64,000 bases of DNA from Paenibacillus sp. 32352 (GTDB lineage Bacteria > Bacillota > Bacilli > Paenibacillales > NBRC-103111), in assembly GCF_002042965.1 (NCBI RefSeq), contig NZ_MZNT01000019.1, forward strand, positions 1 to 64,000, given 5' to 3'. The position numbers and the translations under genes were made by a program. Shown piece by piece: positions 7,799-17,304 of the stretch (position 1 is the first letter of the stretch; every line of letters begins with the position of its first letter). The notes beneath the pieces were generated by a model that saw only the letters and a program-made list of their open reading frames with translations, ran no database searches and had not been told where the DNA came from.

Positions 7799-8293
7799 TT
7801 AAAGCTTCATTCCCATCCGGCTTTTATACCGTTTGATCAGCATTTGGCAGTCTACGCTCATGATCCCCGGCATCGTATACAGCTTCTCCACAAGGAAAGA
7901 CTCCATCTGCTGAAAATCCTTAAATAGCCCGTGCATATGCAGCTTGCTCGGTCCGGTCATATGGTACAAGCTCGTGACCTCCGTTTCCTGGGACAGCTTT
8001 TCGGCGACCTCCTGTAAATGCTGAGGCTCAATATCCACATTGAAAAAGGCGGATACACTCATGCCGATTCTTCCCGGGTTGATCACAGCCGTAAACTTCT
8101 CAATCACTCCCTGCTCCATTAGCGAGCTGATCCTCGCTTGCACGGCAACCCGGGAAAGACCGATGTCCCGACCCAAATCGGTATAAGATATTCTTCCGTT
8201 ATCGTGAAGCGCTTCTAATATTTTGCGGTCATATTCGTCCAGTTCAACGACGGTAGGAGCGTGCTGCTGATCCATTAAATTCACCACTTTCAT
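7799..8293 (-). CDS. Lrp/AsnC family transcriptional regulator
   Basis: A 164-aa regulator with an N-terminal winged helix-turn-helix (LDEYDRKILEALHDNGRISYTDLGRDIGLSRVAVQARI written here in parts: DRKILEALHDNGRIS, then LGRDIGLSRVAVQARI) and a C-terminal RAM-type ligand domain (about residues 85-160). It lies 29 bases upstream of the chromate transporter half and is divergent from the gamma-glutamyltransferase gene, so either or both may be its targets. Two starts are possible: ATG at 8293, without a clear ribosome binding site, or ATG at 8275, with GTGGTG upstream. The effector is unknown; amino acids are usual in the family. Confidence 0.9.
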   Translation of the reverse strand: MKVVNLMDQQHAPTVVELDEYDRKILEALHDNGRISYTDLGRDIGLSRVAVQARISSLMEQGVIEKFTAVINPGRIGMSVSAFFNVDIEPQHLQEVAEKLSQETEVTSLYHMTGPSKLHMHGLFKDFQQMESFLVEKLYTMPGIMSVDCQMLIKRYKSRMGMKL

Positions 8294-8529
8294 TTCGAAA
8301 TATTAATGAACAAATTCAATAACGAAACGCAAGAATAAATCCAATTATATCTATCATACGATGTACTGTAAACAAAATAACCTTCAAAACGAAAAATATT
8401 GTTGTCCGTTAAATATGAATTATGTTAATGTTTAACATAACTTATTACGGGTTGCAAAACCGATTGAATACATAATCCTTCCCCTTGCATCAAACAGCAC
8501 TCATTCTACTGTAAAGGAGATTGATCCTT

Positions 8530-10113
8530 ATGAACCCAACTGTCGTTGGAACCAAAACCATGGTGGTAAGCCCCCATTATTTAGCATCTATGGCGGGCAG
8601 CCGTATGCTTCAGCAGGGAGGTAACGCCTATGACGCCGCGGTCGCCATTAGCGCTTGCCTGGCTGTAGTCTACCCTCATATGACAGGAATCGGCGGCGAT
8701 TCCTTCTGGTTATGCTACAACAGCCGGGAGCAAATGGTAAAAGCCTATAATGGCAGCGGCCGCTCGGGCTTTAACGTCAGCCTGTCGTCGTATGCGGGCG
8801 AGACGAGCATTCCTTATCGGGGCATCCGCAGCGCTATCACGGTCCCCGGCATGGTGGACAGCTGGGATGCAATCCTCCGCGAACACGGAAGGCTATCCCT
8901 ATCGGAGGTGCTTGAGCCTGCTATCGCCTATGCCGCCGAAGGCTTTCCGATGACGAAGGACCAGTACGAGCATACTCTGAACAATTTTGAGCTGCTCGCA
9001 GGAATGCCTTATACGTCCGATATTTATACTCCTAACCAGCGAGTCCCTTTGCCGGGAGAACGCTTTGTTCAAAGCCGTCTGGCCGACAGTCTGCGTGAAA
9101 TTGCGGACCGCGGAAGGGATGCATTTTACACGGGAAAGCTGGCTCATGCTATCGCGGATTTCCTTGCCAAGGAAGGCGGGATGCTGACTCTGGAGGATTT
9201 GGCGGCTCACCGCGGCAACTGGGTGACCCCGATCTCAAGTACGTACAGAGGGTACACCATGTACCAGGTTCCGCCGAATTCTCAGGGCTTCGTCGGCCTG
9301 ATGGCCTTGAACATTCTGGAGCATTGCGATTTGCAAACGATTGAGCACGGCTCCTACGAATATTACCACCTGCTGGTTGAAGCCTTGAAAAGAAGCTTCG
9401 TAGACCGAAACGCCGTCTTGACCGATCCCGATTTCAGCCGCATCCCGCTTGATGAGCTGCTGGACCCGGCCTATGCCAAGAGATTATACGACGCCATTTC
9501 AATGGATCAGGCAATGATTCCCGAAGAAGCCCGGCCTATGGGGAGCGATACGGCCTATGCCGCCGTCGTGGACGAGGAAGGAAATGCCGTCTCCTTTATC
9601 CAAAGCCTGTACTTTGAATTCGGGTCGGGAGTCGTCGCCGGGGACACAGGCATATTACTGCAAAACCGCGGCTCGTTCTTCTCGCTGGACCCGGGACATA
9701 TCAACTCCCTGCAGCCCAACAAGCGCTCCTTCCATACTCTCATGCCCGCAATGGCCTGCAGGAACGGAAAGCCGGCCATTCTATACGGAACCCAAGGCGG
9801 GGAAGGCCAGCCGCAGACCCAGACGGCCATCATAACCCGGATGATCGACTACGGAATGAGCCCGCAGGAAGCCGTCAGCGCACCGCGCTTCGTATGGGGG
9901 CGCACCTGGGGCCATGCGACGCAGGAGCTGAAGCTCGAAAGCCGGATCGATTCCGGGGTCGCTATGCGTCTGGGGAAGGCCGGGCATGAGGTCCGCAGAG
10001 TGCGTGATTATGATCCCGCCATGGGACATGCCCATGCTATACGTATCGACGAGCACGGCTTCCTCCATGGAGGCGCCGATCCCCGCAGCGACGGGCTCAG
10101 CATTGGATGGTAA
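8530..10113 (+). CDS. gamma-glutamyltransferase family protein
   Basis: A 527-aa Ntn-hydrolase of the gamma-glutamyltranspeptidase family, which cleaves gamma-glutamyl bonds (glutathione, poly-gamma-glutamate, gamma-glutamyl amines) after self-cleavage at a threonine. Visible motifs are GGNAYDAAVA, the large-subunit core GIGGDSFWL, and the small-subunit start DTAYAAVVDEEGNAVSF with the probable catalytic Thr near residue 340. No signal peptide is seen, so a cytoplasmic enzyme is likely, unlike secreted Bacillus Ggt. The ATG at 8530 has AAGGAGA nine bases upstream. It is monocistronic and divergent from the Lrp gene. The exact substrate is not predictable. Confidence 0.9.
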   Translation: MNPTVVGTKTMVVSPHYLASMAGSRMLQQGGNAYDAAVAISACLAVVYPHMTGIGGDSFWLCYNSREQMVKAYNGSGRSGFNVSLSSYAGETSIPYRGIRSAITVPGMVDSWDAILREHGRLSLSEVLEPAIAYAAEGFPMTKDQYEHTLNNFELLAGMPYTSDIYTPNQRVPLPGERFVQSRLADSLREIADRGRDAFYTGKLAHAIADFLAKEGGMLTLEDLAAHRGNWVTPISSTYRGYTMYQVPPNSQGFVGLMALNILEHCDLQTIEHGSYEYYHLLVEALKRSFVDRNAVLTDPDFSRIPLDELLDPAYAKRLYDAISMDQAMIPEEARPMGSDTAYAAVVDEEGNAVSFIQSLYFEFGSGVVAGDTGILLQNRGSFFSLDPGHINSLQPNKRSFHTLMPAMACRNGKPAILYGTQGGEGQPQTQTAIITRMIDYGMSPQEAVSAPRFVWGRTWGHATQELKLESRIDSGVAMRLGKAGHEVRRVRDYDPAMGHAHAIRIDEHGFLHGGADPRSDGLSIGW

Positions 10114-10120
10114 ACCCGTA

Positions 10121-10158
10121 GACCGGATGGATTGCCGCGCAGCGATCCCCGGTCTTTT
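10121..10158 (+). terminator. probable terminator after the gamma-glutamyltransferase
   Basis: GACCGG (10121-10126) pairs with CCGGTC (10149-10154) across a 22-base loop and is followed by TTTT. It is a modest hairpin eight bases after the stop codon. Confidence 0.5.
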
Positions 10159-10282
10159 CGTCATGGCCGGGCCTCCTCCTCCCTTATGTTTGGATTCGCC
10201 TCCCGACGACCATAATAGGGTTAAACCTTGATTCCTGACGAAGCTAAAGACTCTATATATACCTTTATGAGGGGGAAATCCA

Positions 10283-11179
10283 ATGGCAACCGCATCCAAG
10301 AATAAAGGGACCGTTATCATTGAAGGAGAAGAAATCACGATTACGAATCCGAACAAGCTGCTGTGGCCGGAGATGGGTATTACCAAAATCATGTACCTGG
10401 AGAAGCTGCTGAAGCTTGCTCCCTATTTGCTGGAGTATACGCGCAACCGGTATTTGACGACGATTCGTTATCCGAACGGCTATGCCGATAAATCGTTTTA
10501 TCAAAAAAACGCCCCCGAGCCCATCCCCCATTTTGTCAAAACAGCGGAGCTCGACGGCATTAACTACGTGCATCTCGACTCCATTCCAACCCTGATGTGG
10601 CTTGGCAACCTGGCCTGTCTGGAATTTCATCCATCGTTTCATCGAATCGGCGAGCAGATGCCTGAGGAATGGCTGATCGATATCGATCCTACCTTGGACC
10701 CTGAGCCTCGCATTATGGAGGCGGCGGAAGTGGTTGGCGAGACGCTGGACAAGATGAATATTCGTTCCATTCCGAAAACCTCCGGCGCAACCGGAGTCCA
10801 GATCTATGTGCCTATTGAACGCAAATACACCTTCGAGCAGCTGCGCAAAATCGGCCTCTTTGTCGCTTCGTTTGCCGTCCAAAAGCATCCCCGTTTATTT
10901 ACGATCGAACGATTGAAGAAGGATCGCGGCACTCTGATCTACTTTGATTATTTGCAGCATTGGTATGGCAAGACGCTCTCCGCTCCCTACACCCCTCGGG
11001 CAAGAAGAGACGCTACTGTCTCTACTCCGCTTCATTGGGAAGAGGTTGCCCGGCGCTGCGATCCCCGCGAGTTCACCTTGCTTACGATCGAGCAGCGCCT
11101 TCAGGAGCAAGGCGACCTTATCCAGCGGGTACCGCCGCAAAATTTGGATCAAGTGCTGTCCTTTATCCAATCCAAGTAG
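10283..11179 (+). CDS. ligD: stand-alone LigD-type DNA repair polymerase/primase
   Basis: A 298-aa archaeo-eukaryotic primase-type polymerase equivalent to the polymerase domain of LigD; it fills gaps at Ku-bound ends and may prefer ribonucleotides. Metal-binding aspartates are seen in LIDIDP (Asp133, Asp135) and in IYFDYLQ (Asp222). The KTSGATGVQIYVP and CLEFHPSF segments match the family. The early NPNKLLWPE motif is the LigD-Pol N-terminus. The ATG at 10283 follows a GAGGGGG site. It lies 4 kb from ku and the ligase gene and on its own transcript. The cls gene converges with it, leaving only three bases between stop codons. Confidence 0.93.
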   Translation: MATASKNKGTVIIEGEEITITNPNKLLWPEMGITKIMYLEKLLKLAPYLLEYTRNRYLTTIRYPNGYADKSFYQKNAPEPIPHFVKTAELDGINYVHLDSIPTLMWLGNLACLEFHPSFHRIGEQMPEEWLIDIDPTLDPEPRIMEAAEVVGETLDKMNIRSIPKTSGATGVQIYVPIERKYTFEQLRKIGLFVASFAVQKHPRLFTIERLKKDRGTLIYFDYLQHWYGKTLSAPYTPRARRDATVSTPLHWEEVARRCDPREFTLLTIEQRLQEQGDLIQRVPPQNLDQVLSFIQSK

Positions 11180-11182
11180 CCG

Positions 11183-12613
11183 TCAGAACAGCGGAGACAG
11201 CAGTCTCGCGATCAATTCCTTTCCCTTTTGCATCCGCGGCCGCTTCTCGAACACCTCGAGCTTCAGCTCCTTGCTGTCCTTCAAATCCTGGAGAAAATCC
11301 GACTCGAGACGCTGAATCGATTCCTTATCGAACAGCACCGCGTTCATTTCAAAATTGCTGAAGAAGCTGCGCATATCCATATTCGCGGTCCCTACGGAAG
11401 CCAAAATATCATCGATGATGATAACTTTGGCATGCATGAAGCCCTTCTCATAGGAATAGAAGCGGACCCCGGCCTGCATCAGCTCTTCAAAGTACGAGAG
11501 CGAAGCATAGTTGACGACCTTGGAGTCCGGACGCGACGGATAAATGATCTTGACATCCACGCCGCTGATAGCCGCGGTTTTCAGTCCCATGCTGATACTC
11601 GGGTCGGGAACAAAATAAGGGGTTGTAATGAAGATGCGTTTCTTGGCCGTTGTGATGGCTCCAAAGTACATCTCCAAGATGGCATCCCAATGCGCATCCG
11701 GACCGCTGCTGATAATTTGTACCTGCTTCGTGCCGGTGTTATCGTGCTCAGGAAACAGGATCGAATCCGTCAGCTGCTTGCCGCTGACAAACTGCCAATC
11801 GTTCAAAAAGGTATACTGCAGCGAATACACCGCATCCCCTATCAGCTCCAGGTGAGTATCTCTCCAAAACCCGAGATCCGGATTTCCTCCCAAATATTCA
11901 TTCCCTATGTTAATGCCTCCAAGATACCCTTTAATCCCGTCAACGACGACAATTTTGCGATGATTGCGATAATTCATTCTTTTATCGAAGAACGCGATGA
12001 GCGGCGGCAAAAAAATGTAGGCCTCCACCCCCGCGCTGCGCAGCTCGTTCAAAAAACGGTTCTCAAGCTGATAGCTGCCGATTCCGTCAAAGATGCACCG
12101 GACCTTTACGCCCTCCTGCGCTTTGCGAATGAGAAGCTGCTGAAATGTTCTCCCGGTTTCATCGTGACGAATCGTATAAAATTCGAAATGAACATACAAA
12201 CGCGCTTGCTCGATCGCATGCAGGATCGCTTCATAGGCCATATCCGCGTTGGTCAGCACCCTAACCTCGTTTTGACGGGTCACCGAAGAGCTCGGAATAT
12301 TATTCAACAAAGCATGAAGCCTTGGCTCTCTGCATAGCCCTTCCGGCTGAGGCACTTCCTCTGAGGATTGTACGGATGCATACCTTCTCCCTTCATGACG
12401 GGGTTCCATCATGTATCGCAGCCCTCGGCGGCGGGCTTTTTTGCGGTGAGTATACTCCTTGGCCAAAAAGTAGTACATAACAAATCCAATAATTGGAAAT
12501 ATAAATAAAATGACGAGCCACGCTACGGTCTTGGACGGATATCGGAACTCATGGAACAAAATCGTAATGATCTGAAAAATAAACAGCAGCAGCGCGGCAA
12601 CTAACCATATCAC
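11183..12613 (-). CDS. cls: cardiolipin synthase
   Basis: Cardiolipin synthase condenses two phosphatidylglycerols into cardiolipin in the membrane. The 476-aa protein has two N-terminal transmembrane helices (about residues 1-20 and 32-52) and two phospholipase D motifs, NHRKIVVVD in the middle and HAKVIIID in the C-terminal third. The length is normal. The start is GTG with GGAGGG nine bases upstream. It stands alone and converges with the repair polymerase gene. The name follows family and layout; several cls paralogues are usual in this group. Confidence 0.95.
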   Translation of the reverse strand: MIWLVAALLLFIFQIITILFHEFRYPSKTVAWLVILFIFPIIGFVMYYFLAKEYTHRKKARRRGLRYMMEPRHEGRRYASVQSSEEVPQPEGLCREPRLHALLNNIPSSSVTRQNEVRVLTNADMAYEAILHAIEQARLYVHFEFYTIRHDETGRTFQQLLIRKAQEGVKVRCIFDGIGSYQLENRFLNELRSAGVEAYIFLPPLIAFFDKRMNYRNHRKIVVVDGIKGYLGGINIGNEYLGGNPDLGFWRDTHLELIGDAVYSLQYTFLNDWQFVSGKQLTDSILFPEHDNTGTKQVQIISSGPDAHWDAILEMYFGAITTAKKRIFITTPYFVPDPSISMGLKTAAISGVDVKIIYPSRPDSKVVNYASLSYFEELMQAGVRFYSYEKGFMHAKVIIIDDILASVGTANMDMRSFFSNFEMNAVLFDKESIQRLESDFLQDLKDSKELKLEVFEKRPRMQKGKELIARLLSPLF

Positions 12614-12793
12614 GGTTACCGTCCCTCCCTCCTCTAGGTTAGCCAGCCATAACGATCCAATACGATACTATTGTAATCCGTTCCTTTTGGGGCTATTCAG
12701 AAATGAAGGCAAACTTTCCTAATCCATAAATAAAAATTCCTTTTTTGAGAAAAATAAACGAAAGATGCCTGTAAGACTAAGAAGGAGGCCGTC

Positions 12794-14419
12794 ATGCTGG
12801 GATCGAGAAGCAAAACTAAAAAAGCCGATAAGACCGAAGGTCAAAAGCAGCAAAATTTCGATTATCAGTTTATCGACGAGCTTAAATCGGTACCGGTATT
12901 TCTTTCATTAGAAGAAAACAAAGCCTTTTTGAACCATCTATTTGATGACTGCTCGGATTTCGTTATCAGGGAATTCGACATTGAGCATAGCGCGAAAGCA
13001 CTCTTGTTTTTTATAGATGGCATGGTCAATACGGAATTTGCGAACGACGCCATGAAAGCTCTCATGATATTGGAGGGCGAGGAACGGCAAATCGACCGAA
13101 TTATTGAAACGACTCTGCCGGTGACACAAGTACAGAAATCCTGCGAATACAAAACCCTCCTGACATCCGTATTGGGCGGGGATGCGGGTCTCATCGTCGA
13201 CGGGAACAAGGAAGCGCTGATGATGGGGATTCGCGGAATGGAAAAGCGCTCTATCCAGGAGCCGGAGACGGAATCCGTCATTCGCGGGCCCCGCGAGGGC
13301 TTCGTTGAAAATTTGCGCACGAATACTTCCATGGTCCGCAGGAAGCTCAAAACGCCAAGACTAAAAATGAAGCCGATGACGCTGGGTCGCGAGAGCAATA
13401 CGAGCATTGTTATTACGTACATGGAGGATCTGGCCGATCCGAGTTTGGTTGATGAGGTCTTAGCCCGGCTGGAGAAGATCGATATCGATGCGGTGCTGGA
13501 AACGGGATATCTGGAGGAATTCATTCAGGATTCCGCCTATTCCCCTTTTCCCCAAGTGCAGTACACGGAACGTCCGGATATGGTCGCCTCGGCTCTGCTT
13601 CAAGGACGGATAGGCATTATCGTCGACGGAACTCCCTTCGTGCTGCTTGTCCCTTTCGTATTTTCGGAGGCGCTGCATGCGACGGAGGATTATTACGAGC
13701 GGTTCCAGATCATGACCTTGATCCGCTGGCTGCGGTATTCCCTGCTTATTCTGTCGCTGCTGACCCCAGGCTTATATGTGGCCTTCACCACCTTCCATCA
13801 GGATCTGCTGCCGACGTCGCTTCTTATGTCTGTCGCTGCCTCAAGGGAAGCTATTCCATTTCCGGCCGTGGTTGAAGCGTTCATTATGGAGGCCGTGTTC
13901 GAGGCGCTCAGGGAAGCCGGTATTCGCCTGCCCAAAACGATCGGCTCCGCCGTCAGTATCCTGGGAGCTCTGGTCATCGGGCAAGCTGCGGTTCAGGCGG
14001 GTATCGTATCCGCTCCGATGGTTATCGTCGTATCCCTGACAGGGATTGCGTCCTTTACCATTCCCCGCTTCAACGCAGCGATAGCGATTCGGATTCTGCG
14101 CTTTCCCATCATGTTCGCGGCAGCCACCTTCGGTCTGTTCGGCATTCTGGTTTGCGTCATGCTCATTCTGGGTCATATGGCCAATTTGCGGACTTTCGGG
14201 ATTCCATACCTTTCCCCCTATGGTCCGCTCTCGTCTAACGACCTGAAGGATAATATGATCCGCGCCCCTTGGTGGGCTATGAAAAACAGGCCGGCCTTTT
14301 TATCCGTGAAGGATTCCATCCGGCAGGGAGACGATGCTGCCAATGAGATTAAAGAGCAAGGCGGACAACGGGGGATGAGCATTGAGCACAAAGACAAAAA
14401 CAAAGGAGACGTTCAATAA
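12794..14419 (+). CDS. spore germination protein, GerA family (A subunit)
   Basis: A subunit of a germinant receptor in the inner spore membrane. The 541-aa protein has the GerA-family layout: a large soluble N-terminal region (about 1-290, with FVENLRTNTSMVRRKLKTP and the TRIDVVYMEDLADPSLV-like VITYMEDLADPSLVDEV), then about five hydrophobic segments including EAIPFPAVVEAFIMEAVFE and a polar C-terminus. GGAGG lies before the ATG. Its stop overlaps the start of the C-subunit gene (TAATG). The A subunits of this family form ligand-gated ion channels; the germinant of this receptor cannot be inferred. Expression in the forespore under SigG is expected, but no clear promoter was found. Confidence 0.96.
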   Translation: MLGSRSKTKKADKTEGQKQQNFDYQFIDELKSVPVFLSLEENKAFLNHLFDDCSDFVIREFDIEHSAKALLFFIDGMVNTEFANDAMKALMILEGEERQIDRIIETTLPVTQVQKSCEYKTLLTSVLGGDAGLIVDGNKEALMMGIRGMEKRSIQEPETESVIRGPREGFVENLRTNTSMVRRKLKTPRLKMKPMTLGRESNTSIVITYMEDLADPSLVDEVLARLEKIDIDAVLETGYLEEFIQDSAYSPFPQVQYTERPDMVASALLQGRIGIIVDGTPFVLLVPFVFSEALHATEDYYERFQIMTLIRWLRYSLLILSLLTPGLYVAFTTFHQDLLPTSLLMSVAASREAIPFPAVVEAFIMEAVFEALREAGIRLPKTIGSAVSILGALVIGQAAVQAGIVSAPMVIVVSLTGIASFTIPRFNAAIAIRILRFPIMFAAATFGLFGILVCVMLILGHMANLRTFGIPYLSPYGPLSSNDLKDNMIRAPWWAMKNRPAFLSVKDSIRQGDDAANEIKEQGGQRGMSIEHKDKNKGDVQ

Positions 14420-15597
14420 TGAGACGGCGCTATGCCCGCTGCTTTCTGCTAGCTCTCTCCCTTCTCCTCCTGCCCGGCTGCTGGGACCGAACGGAGATCA
14501 ATGACGTTGCCTTTGTCTTATCCTCCGCTGTGGACCTGGAGCCGGACGGCAAAATTCGAATTACCGTTATGGTCCCGCTTCCGGGCCAAATGGGCGGAGC
14601 TACAGGGGGAGGCGGCGGAACAGGCGGAGAAAAGAGCTATTACCTGGACTCCGAGTCCGGCAATACGTTCCGGGAAGCCCAAGCAAGACTGCAGGAGCGG
14701 ATGTCCCGCCGCATGTTCTTCGGCCACCGCCGAACGCTGGTCATAGGCGAGGAAGTCGCCAGGAGAGGCATCCGCGACCTGTTCGATTCTTCCCCGCGCA
14801 ATTCGGAGAACCGGATGTCGTCCTACCTTATAGCTACCAAAGGCAAGGCTTATGATCTGCTGCGGGCCAATCCCAAATTCGAGCGGTTTCCTTCCGAAGT
14901 CATCCGGGAGCTTGCGAAGGCCGGCAATGTCATCAATATGAACATGAAGGATGTCGGCGTAGCCCTGAATGCCCCTGGAAGCGATCCGGTCATGGTCTAT
15001 ATGGTGACGAAGGAATCCGAGAAGAGCGACAAAAAATCCAAAGAGATCGAAGTGAAGGGATATGCCCAATTCAAGGACGACAAGATGATCGATACGATCG
15101 AGGGCGAAGAATCGCAGGGCTTCTCGTGGCTGAGGAATGAATCCATCAAGACTACGGTAACGTTAACGCCGACGCCCCAACAAAAAGGGGGGATCGGTTT
15201 ACGTATGTATGAAATCAAAACAAAAATCCGGCCTTCCACCCAGGGTCAGCGGCTTCGGTTCAGTATTCAAACGCAGGCCAAGGCGGTTCTGCTGGAGGAC
15301 GAATTGCAGATGGACCTCAGTCAGACGCGCAATGCCGAGAAGGTGGAAAGAATGCTGAATGACTATATGAAAAAGGCGATGGAGAAAGTCATTCAGAAAT
15401 GCATAAAGAACGGTGTGGATTCCGTTCAATTCGGCACTTACGTATGGAGGAGCTTCCCTGACGAATGGAAAAACCATTATGCAAAGGACTGGCCAAAGCC
15501 TATGAAGGACGCCGAGTTCGACATTACCATCAACAGCAAGCTGATCGAAACCGGCTTGATCTACCAAAACGTCACGAAGGAGAGCCGTTCAAAATGA
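14419..15597 (+). CDS. spore germination lipoprotein, Ger(x)C family (C subunit)
   Basis: The 392-aa protein has a short signal peptide and a lipobox LLPGC with Cys21 as lipidation site, directly followed by WDRTEIND, the hallmark of GerC proteins. The C-terminal domain carries the family segments (VQFGTYVWRSFPDEWKNHY). It should be anchored on the outer face of the inner spore membrane, next to the A and B subunits. It overlaps gerA by one base (TAATG) and the next small gene by four bases (ATGA), so the genes are translationally coupled. Confidence 0.95.
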   Translation: MRRRYARCFLLALSLLLLPGCWDRTEINDVAFVLSSAVDLEPDGKIRITVMVPLPGQMGGATGGGGGTGGEKSYYLDSESGNTFREAQARLQERMSRRMFFGHRRTLVIGEEVARRGIRDLFDSSPRNSENRMSSYLIATKGKAYDLLRANPKFERFPSEVIRELAKAGNVINMNMKDVGVALNAPGSDPVMVYMVTKESEKSDKKSKEIEVKGYAQFKDDKMIDTIEGEESQGFSWLRNESIKTTVTLTPTPQQKGGIGLRMYEIKTKIRPSTQGQRLRFSIQTQAKAVLLEDELQMDLSQTRNAEKVERMLNDYMKKAMEKVIQKCIKNGVDSVQFGTYVWRSFPDEWKNHYAKDWPKPMKDAEFDITINSKLIETGLIYQNVTKESRSK

Positions 15598-15824
15598 ATA
15601 ACATTTTTATGTGTTCCCTTCTCTTGATCATGGTGATTACCTTTTTATTTGATCTTCGCAAGTTGAAAAAGCAAAAAAAATCCATTCGCTGGTTTTACCA
15701 CTGCAGCTTTGCCGTAACCGCCGCCGTCTACCTATGCACCCTGCTGGGAGTGGCGCTGCCCATGCCGACCAGTTTTTTTATTCACAAAGTATCGCCATGG
15801 GTATATTCGATAATACCGCGATGA
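15594..15824 (+). CDS. small two-helix membrane protein of the germinant receptor operon
   Basis: A 76-aa protein with two predicted transmembrane helices (about residues 3-19 and 34-56) separated by a basic loop (RKLKKQKKSIR). The ATG overlaps the GerC stop (ATGA). Some GerA-type operons in Bacillus encode a similar small two-helix D subunit that modulates receptor activity. Size, topology and position fit that role, but no sequence identity is claimed. It ends 31 bases before the B subunit. Confidence 0.7.
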   Translation: MNNIFMCSLLLIMVITFLFDLRKLKKQKKSIRWFYHCSFAVTAAVYLCTLLGVALPMPTSFFIHKVSPWVYSIIPR

Positions 15825-15855
15825 AGCAACCTATGATAACAAAGCAGGTGAAGGT

Positions 15856-17289
15856 ATGGATTCCAAGCAAATCATCAATTATAGGCAGATGTCCTGGCTT
15901 ATCGCTTCCCTCCTGACAGGAGGGGGGCTTGTCAGCATACAGCATGATCTCGTAAGGGTAGCGCGAATGGATGCCTGGTTCACTTATATCCTGCCAACCC
16001 TCTACATCGTGCTGGTAGCCTATGCCTTTTGCAAGCTGGCGCAGCGATTTCCGGGCAGAAATCTGTTTGAGATCAATAAAATCGTGATGGGAAAAGCCGT
16101 CGGGTTAATCTTTAATCTGATTCTCATTGTCCACTTCTGGCTGATGCTGATTCGGGACGTACGTTCGTTCAGCAAATTTATGGGCACGATTCTGCTGCCC
16201 ACTACACCTGAAGAAGTCGTCTTGTTCATTATGATCCTTCTCATTATGTATTTCGGCAGGACGAGCATTGAAGTCATTGGCCGGGTCAATGATATTTTCT
16301 TCCCTTTATTTGCTTTAACGATTTTATTGATGCCGCTCATGCTGACCAATGAATTGGACAAATCCTTGATCGAGCCGATCCTTGCGGGAGATTTCTTTAA
16401 TGTCTTTTACGGCAATATGCTCTCTCTTGGCTGGTATGGAGACATTTTCATTGCGGGTGCATTCCTTCATGCGATCAGCCAAATCAAGCAGGTACGTTCC
16501 GCCATTCGGCACGGCGCCATCTTGTCCTCTCTGTTTCTCGGCATTTTCCTGCTGATGGAGGTGCTGGTGTTCGGTCCAATCATTAGCGGAAATCTGATTT
16601 ACCCTAATTATAATCTGGTGCAGCAAATTCATATTACCGACTTTTTGGACCGGATGGATCTATTGATTTTGAGCATCTGGGCACCCATCTTATTCTCCAA
16701 GGATATTTTGATTTATCTCGCCTTGCTCACAGGGTTAGCCAGTCTCGTCAAACAAAGGGACTACAGCACCATCAATACACCGATCGGTTATTTTATCTTG
16801 TTAACGTCGCTGCTTGCCTTTAAGAATACGACCGAGGTGTTCAGCTTCGGGAACTACAGCTCCACCGTGATCGTTCTAAGCTATCAGCCGTTGGCTCTGC
16901 TTCTCCTGCTGCTATTGTCCCGCAGGTTCCCGGTCCCCAAGACCAGCCAAAACAGCGGCTCGAATCAGCCCTCTCCTGCCAGACAGGACAATGGAGATTC
17001 GGATTCTGCAAACCATACCGGTGCGGACGACAACCAGAAGGGGACGAATCAGAACAGGCGGCCGGGTTCATCTCCTTTGAGCGCGCATGGCCCTTCCTAT
17101 CATCTTTGGTCCCGCTTGAGCAACATCCTGCTAACGACCAGTATTGTTTCTGTTGTCACCGGGCTTTGGGGAAGCGAATATTTCGCAGCGATCGGGGTTG
17201 TTTGCGGCATCATCTATGGGCTCACCATGACTCTGGCCGCCATTAGCTCCTATATGGAGCTTACGCAGGCGAGACAGCAAAGAATTTGA
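15856..17289 (+). CDS. spore germination permease, GerB family (B subunit) with C-terminal extension
   Basis: GerB proteins are APC-type transporters that bind the germinant. The first about 355 residues show the normal family layout with ten hydrophobic segments, starting with RQMSWLIASLLTGGGLVSI. Typical GerB proteins end near residue 365. This one continues with about 60 residues of polar linker rich in S, N, Q, D and P (about 358-415), then two further hydrophobic segments (about 420-440 and 445-465), reaching 477 aa. The base composition of the extension is like the rest and the frame is open, so it is not an obvious frameshift product. Last gene of the operon. Confidence 0.93.
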   Translation: MDSKQIINYRQMSWLIASLLTGGGLVSIQHDLVRVARMDAWFTYILPTLYIVLVAYAFCKLAQRFPGRNLFEINKIVMGKAVGLIFNLILIVHFWLMLIRDVRSFSKFMGTILLPTTPEEVVLFIMILLIMYFGRTSIEVIGRVNDIFFPLFALTILLMPLMLTNELDKSLIEPILAGDFFNVFYGNMLSLGWYGDIFIAGAFLHAISQIKQVRSAIRHGAILSSLFLGIFLLMEVLVFGPIISGNLIYPNYNLVQQIHITDFLDRMDLLILSIWAPILFSKDILIYLALLTGLASLVKQRDYSTINTPIGYFILLTSLLAFKNTTEVFSFGNYSSTVIVLSYQPLALLLLLLLSRRFPVPKTSQNSGSNQPSPARQDNGDSDSANHTGADDNQKGTNQNRRPGSSPLSAHGPSYHLWSRLSNILLTTSIVSVVTGLWGSEYFAAIGVVCGIIYGLTMTLAAISSYMELTQARQQRI

Positions 17290-17304
17290 GGGGGAAGTGA
17301 GTGA

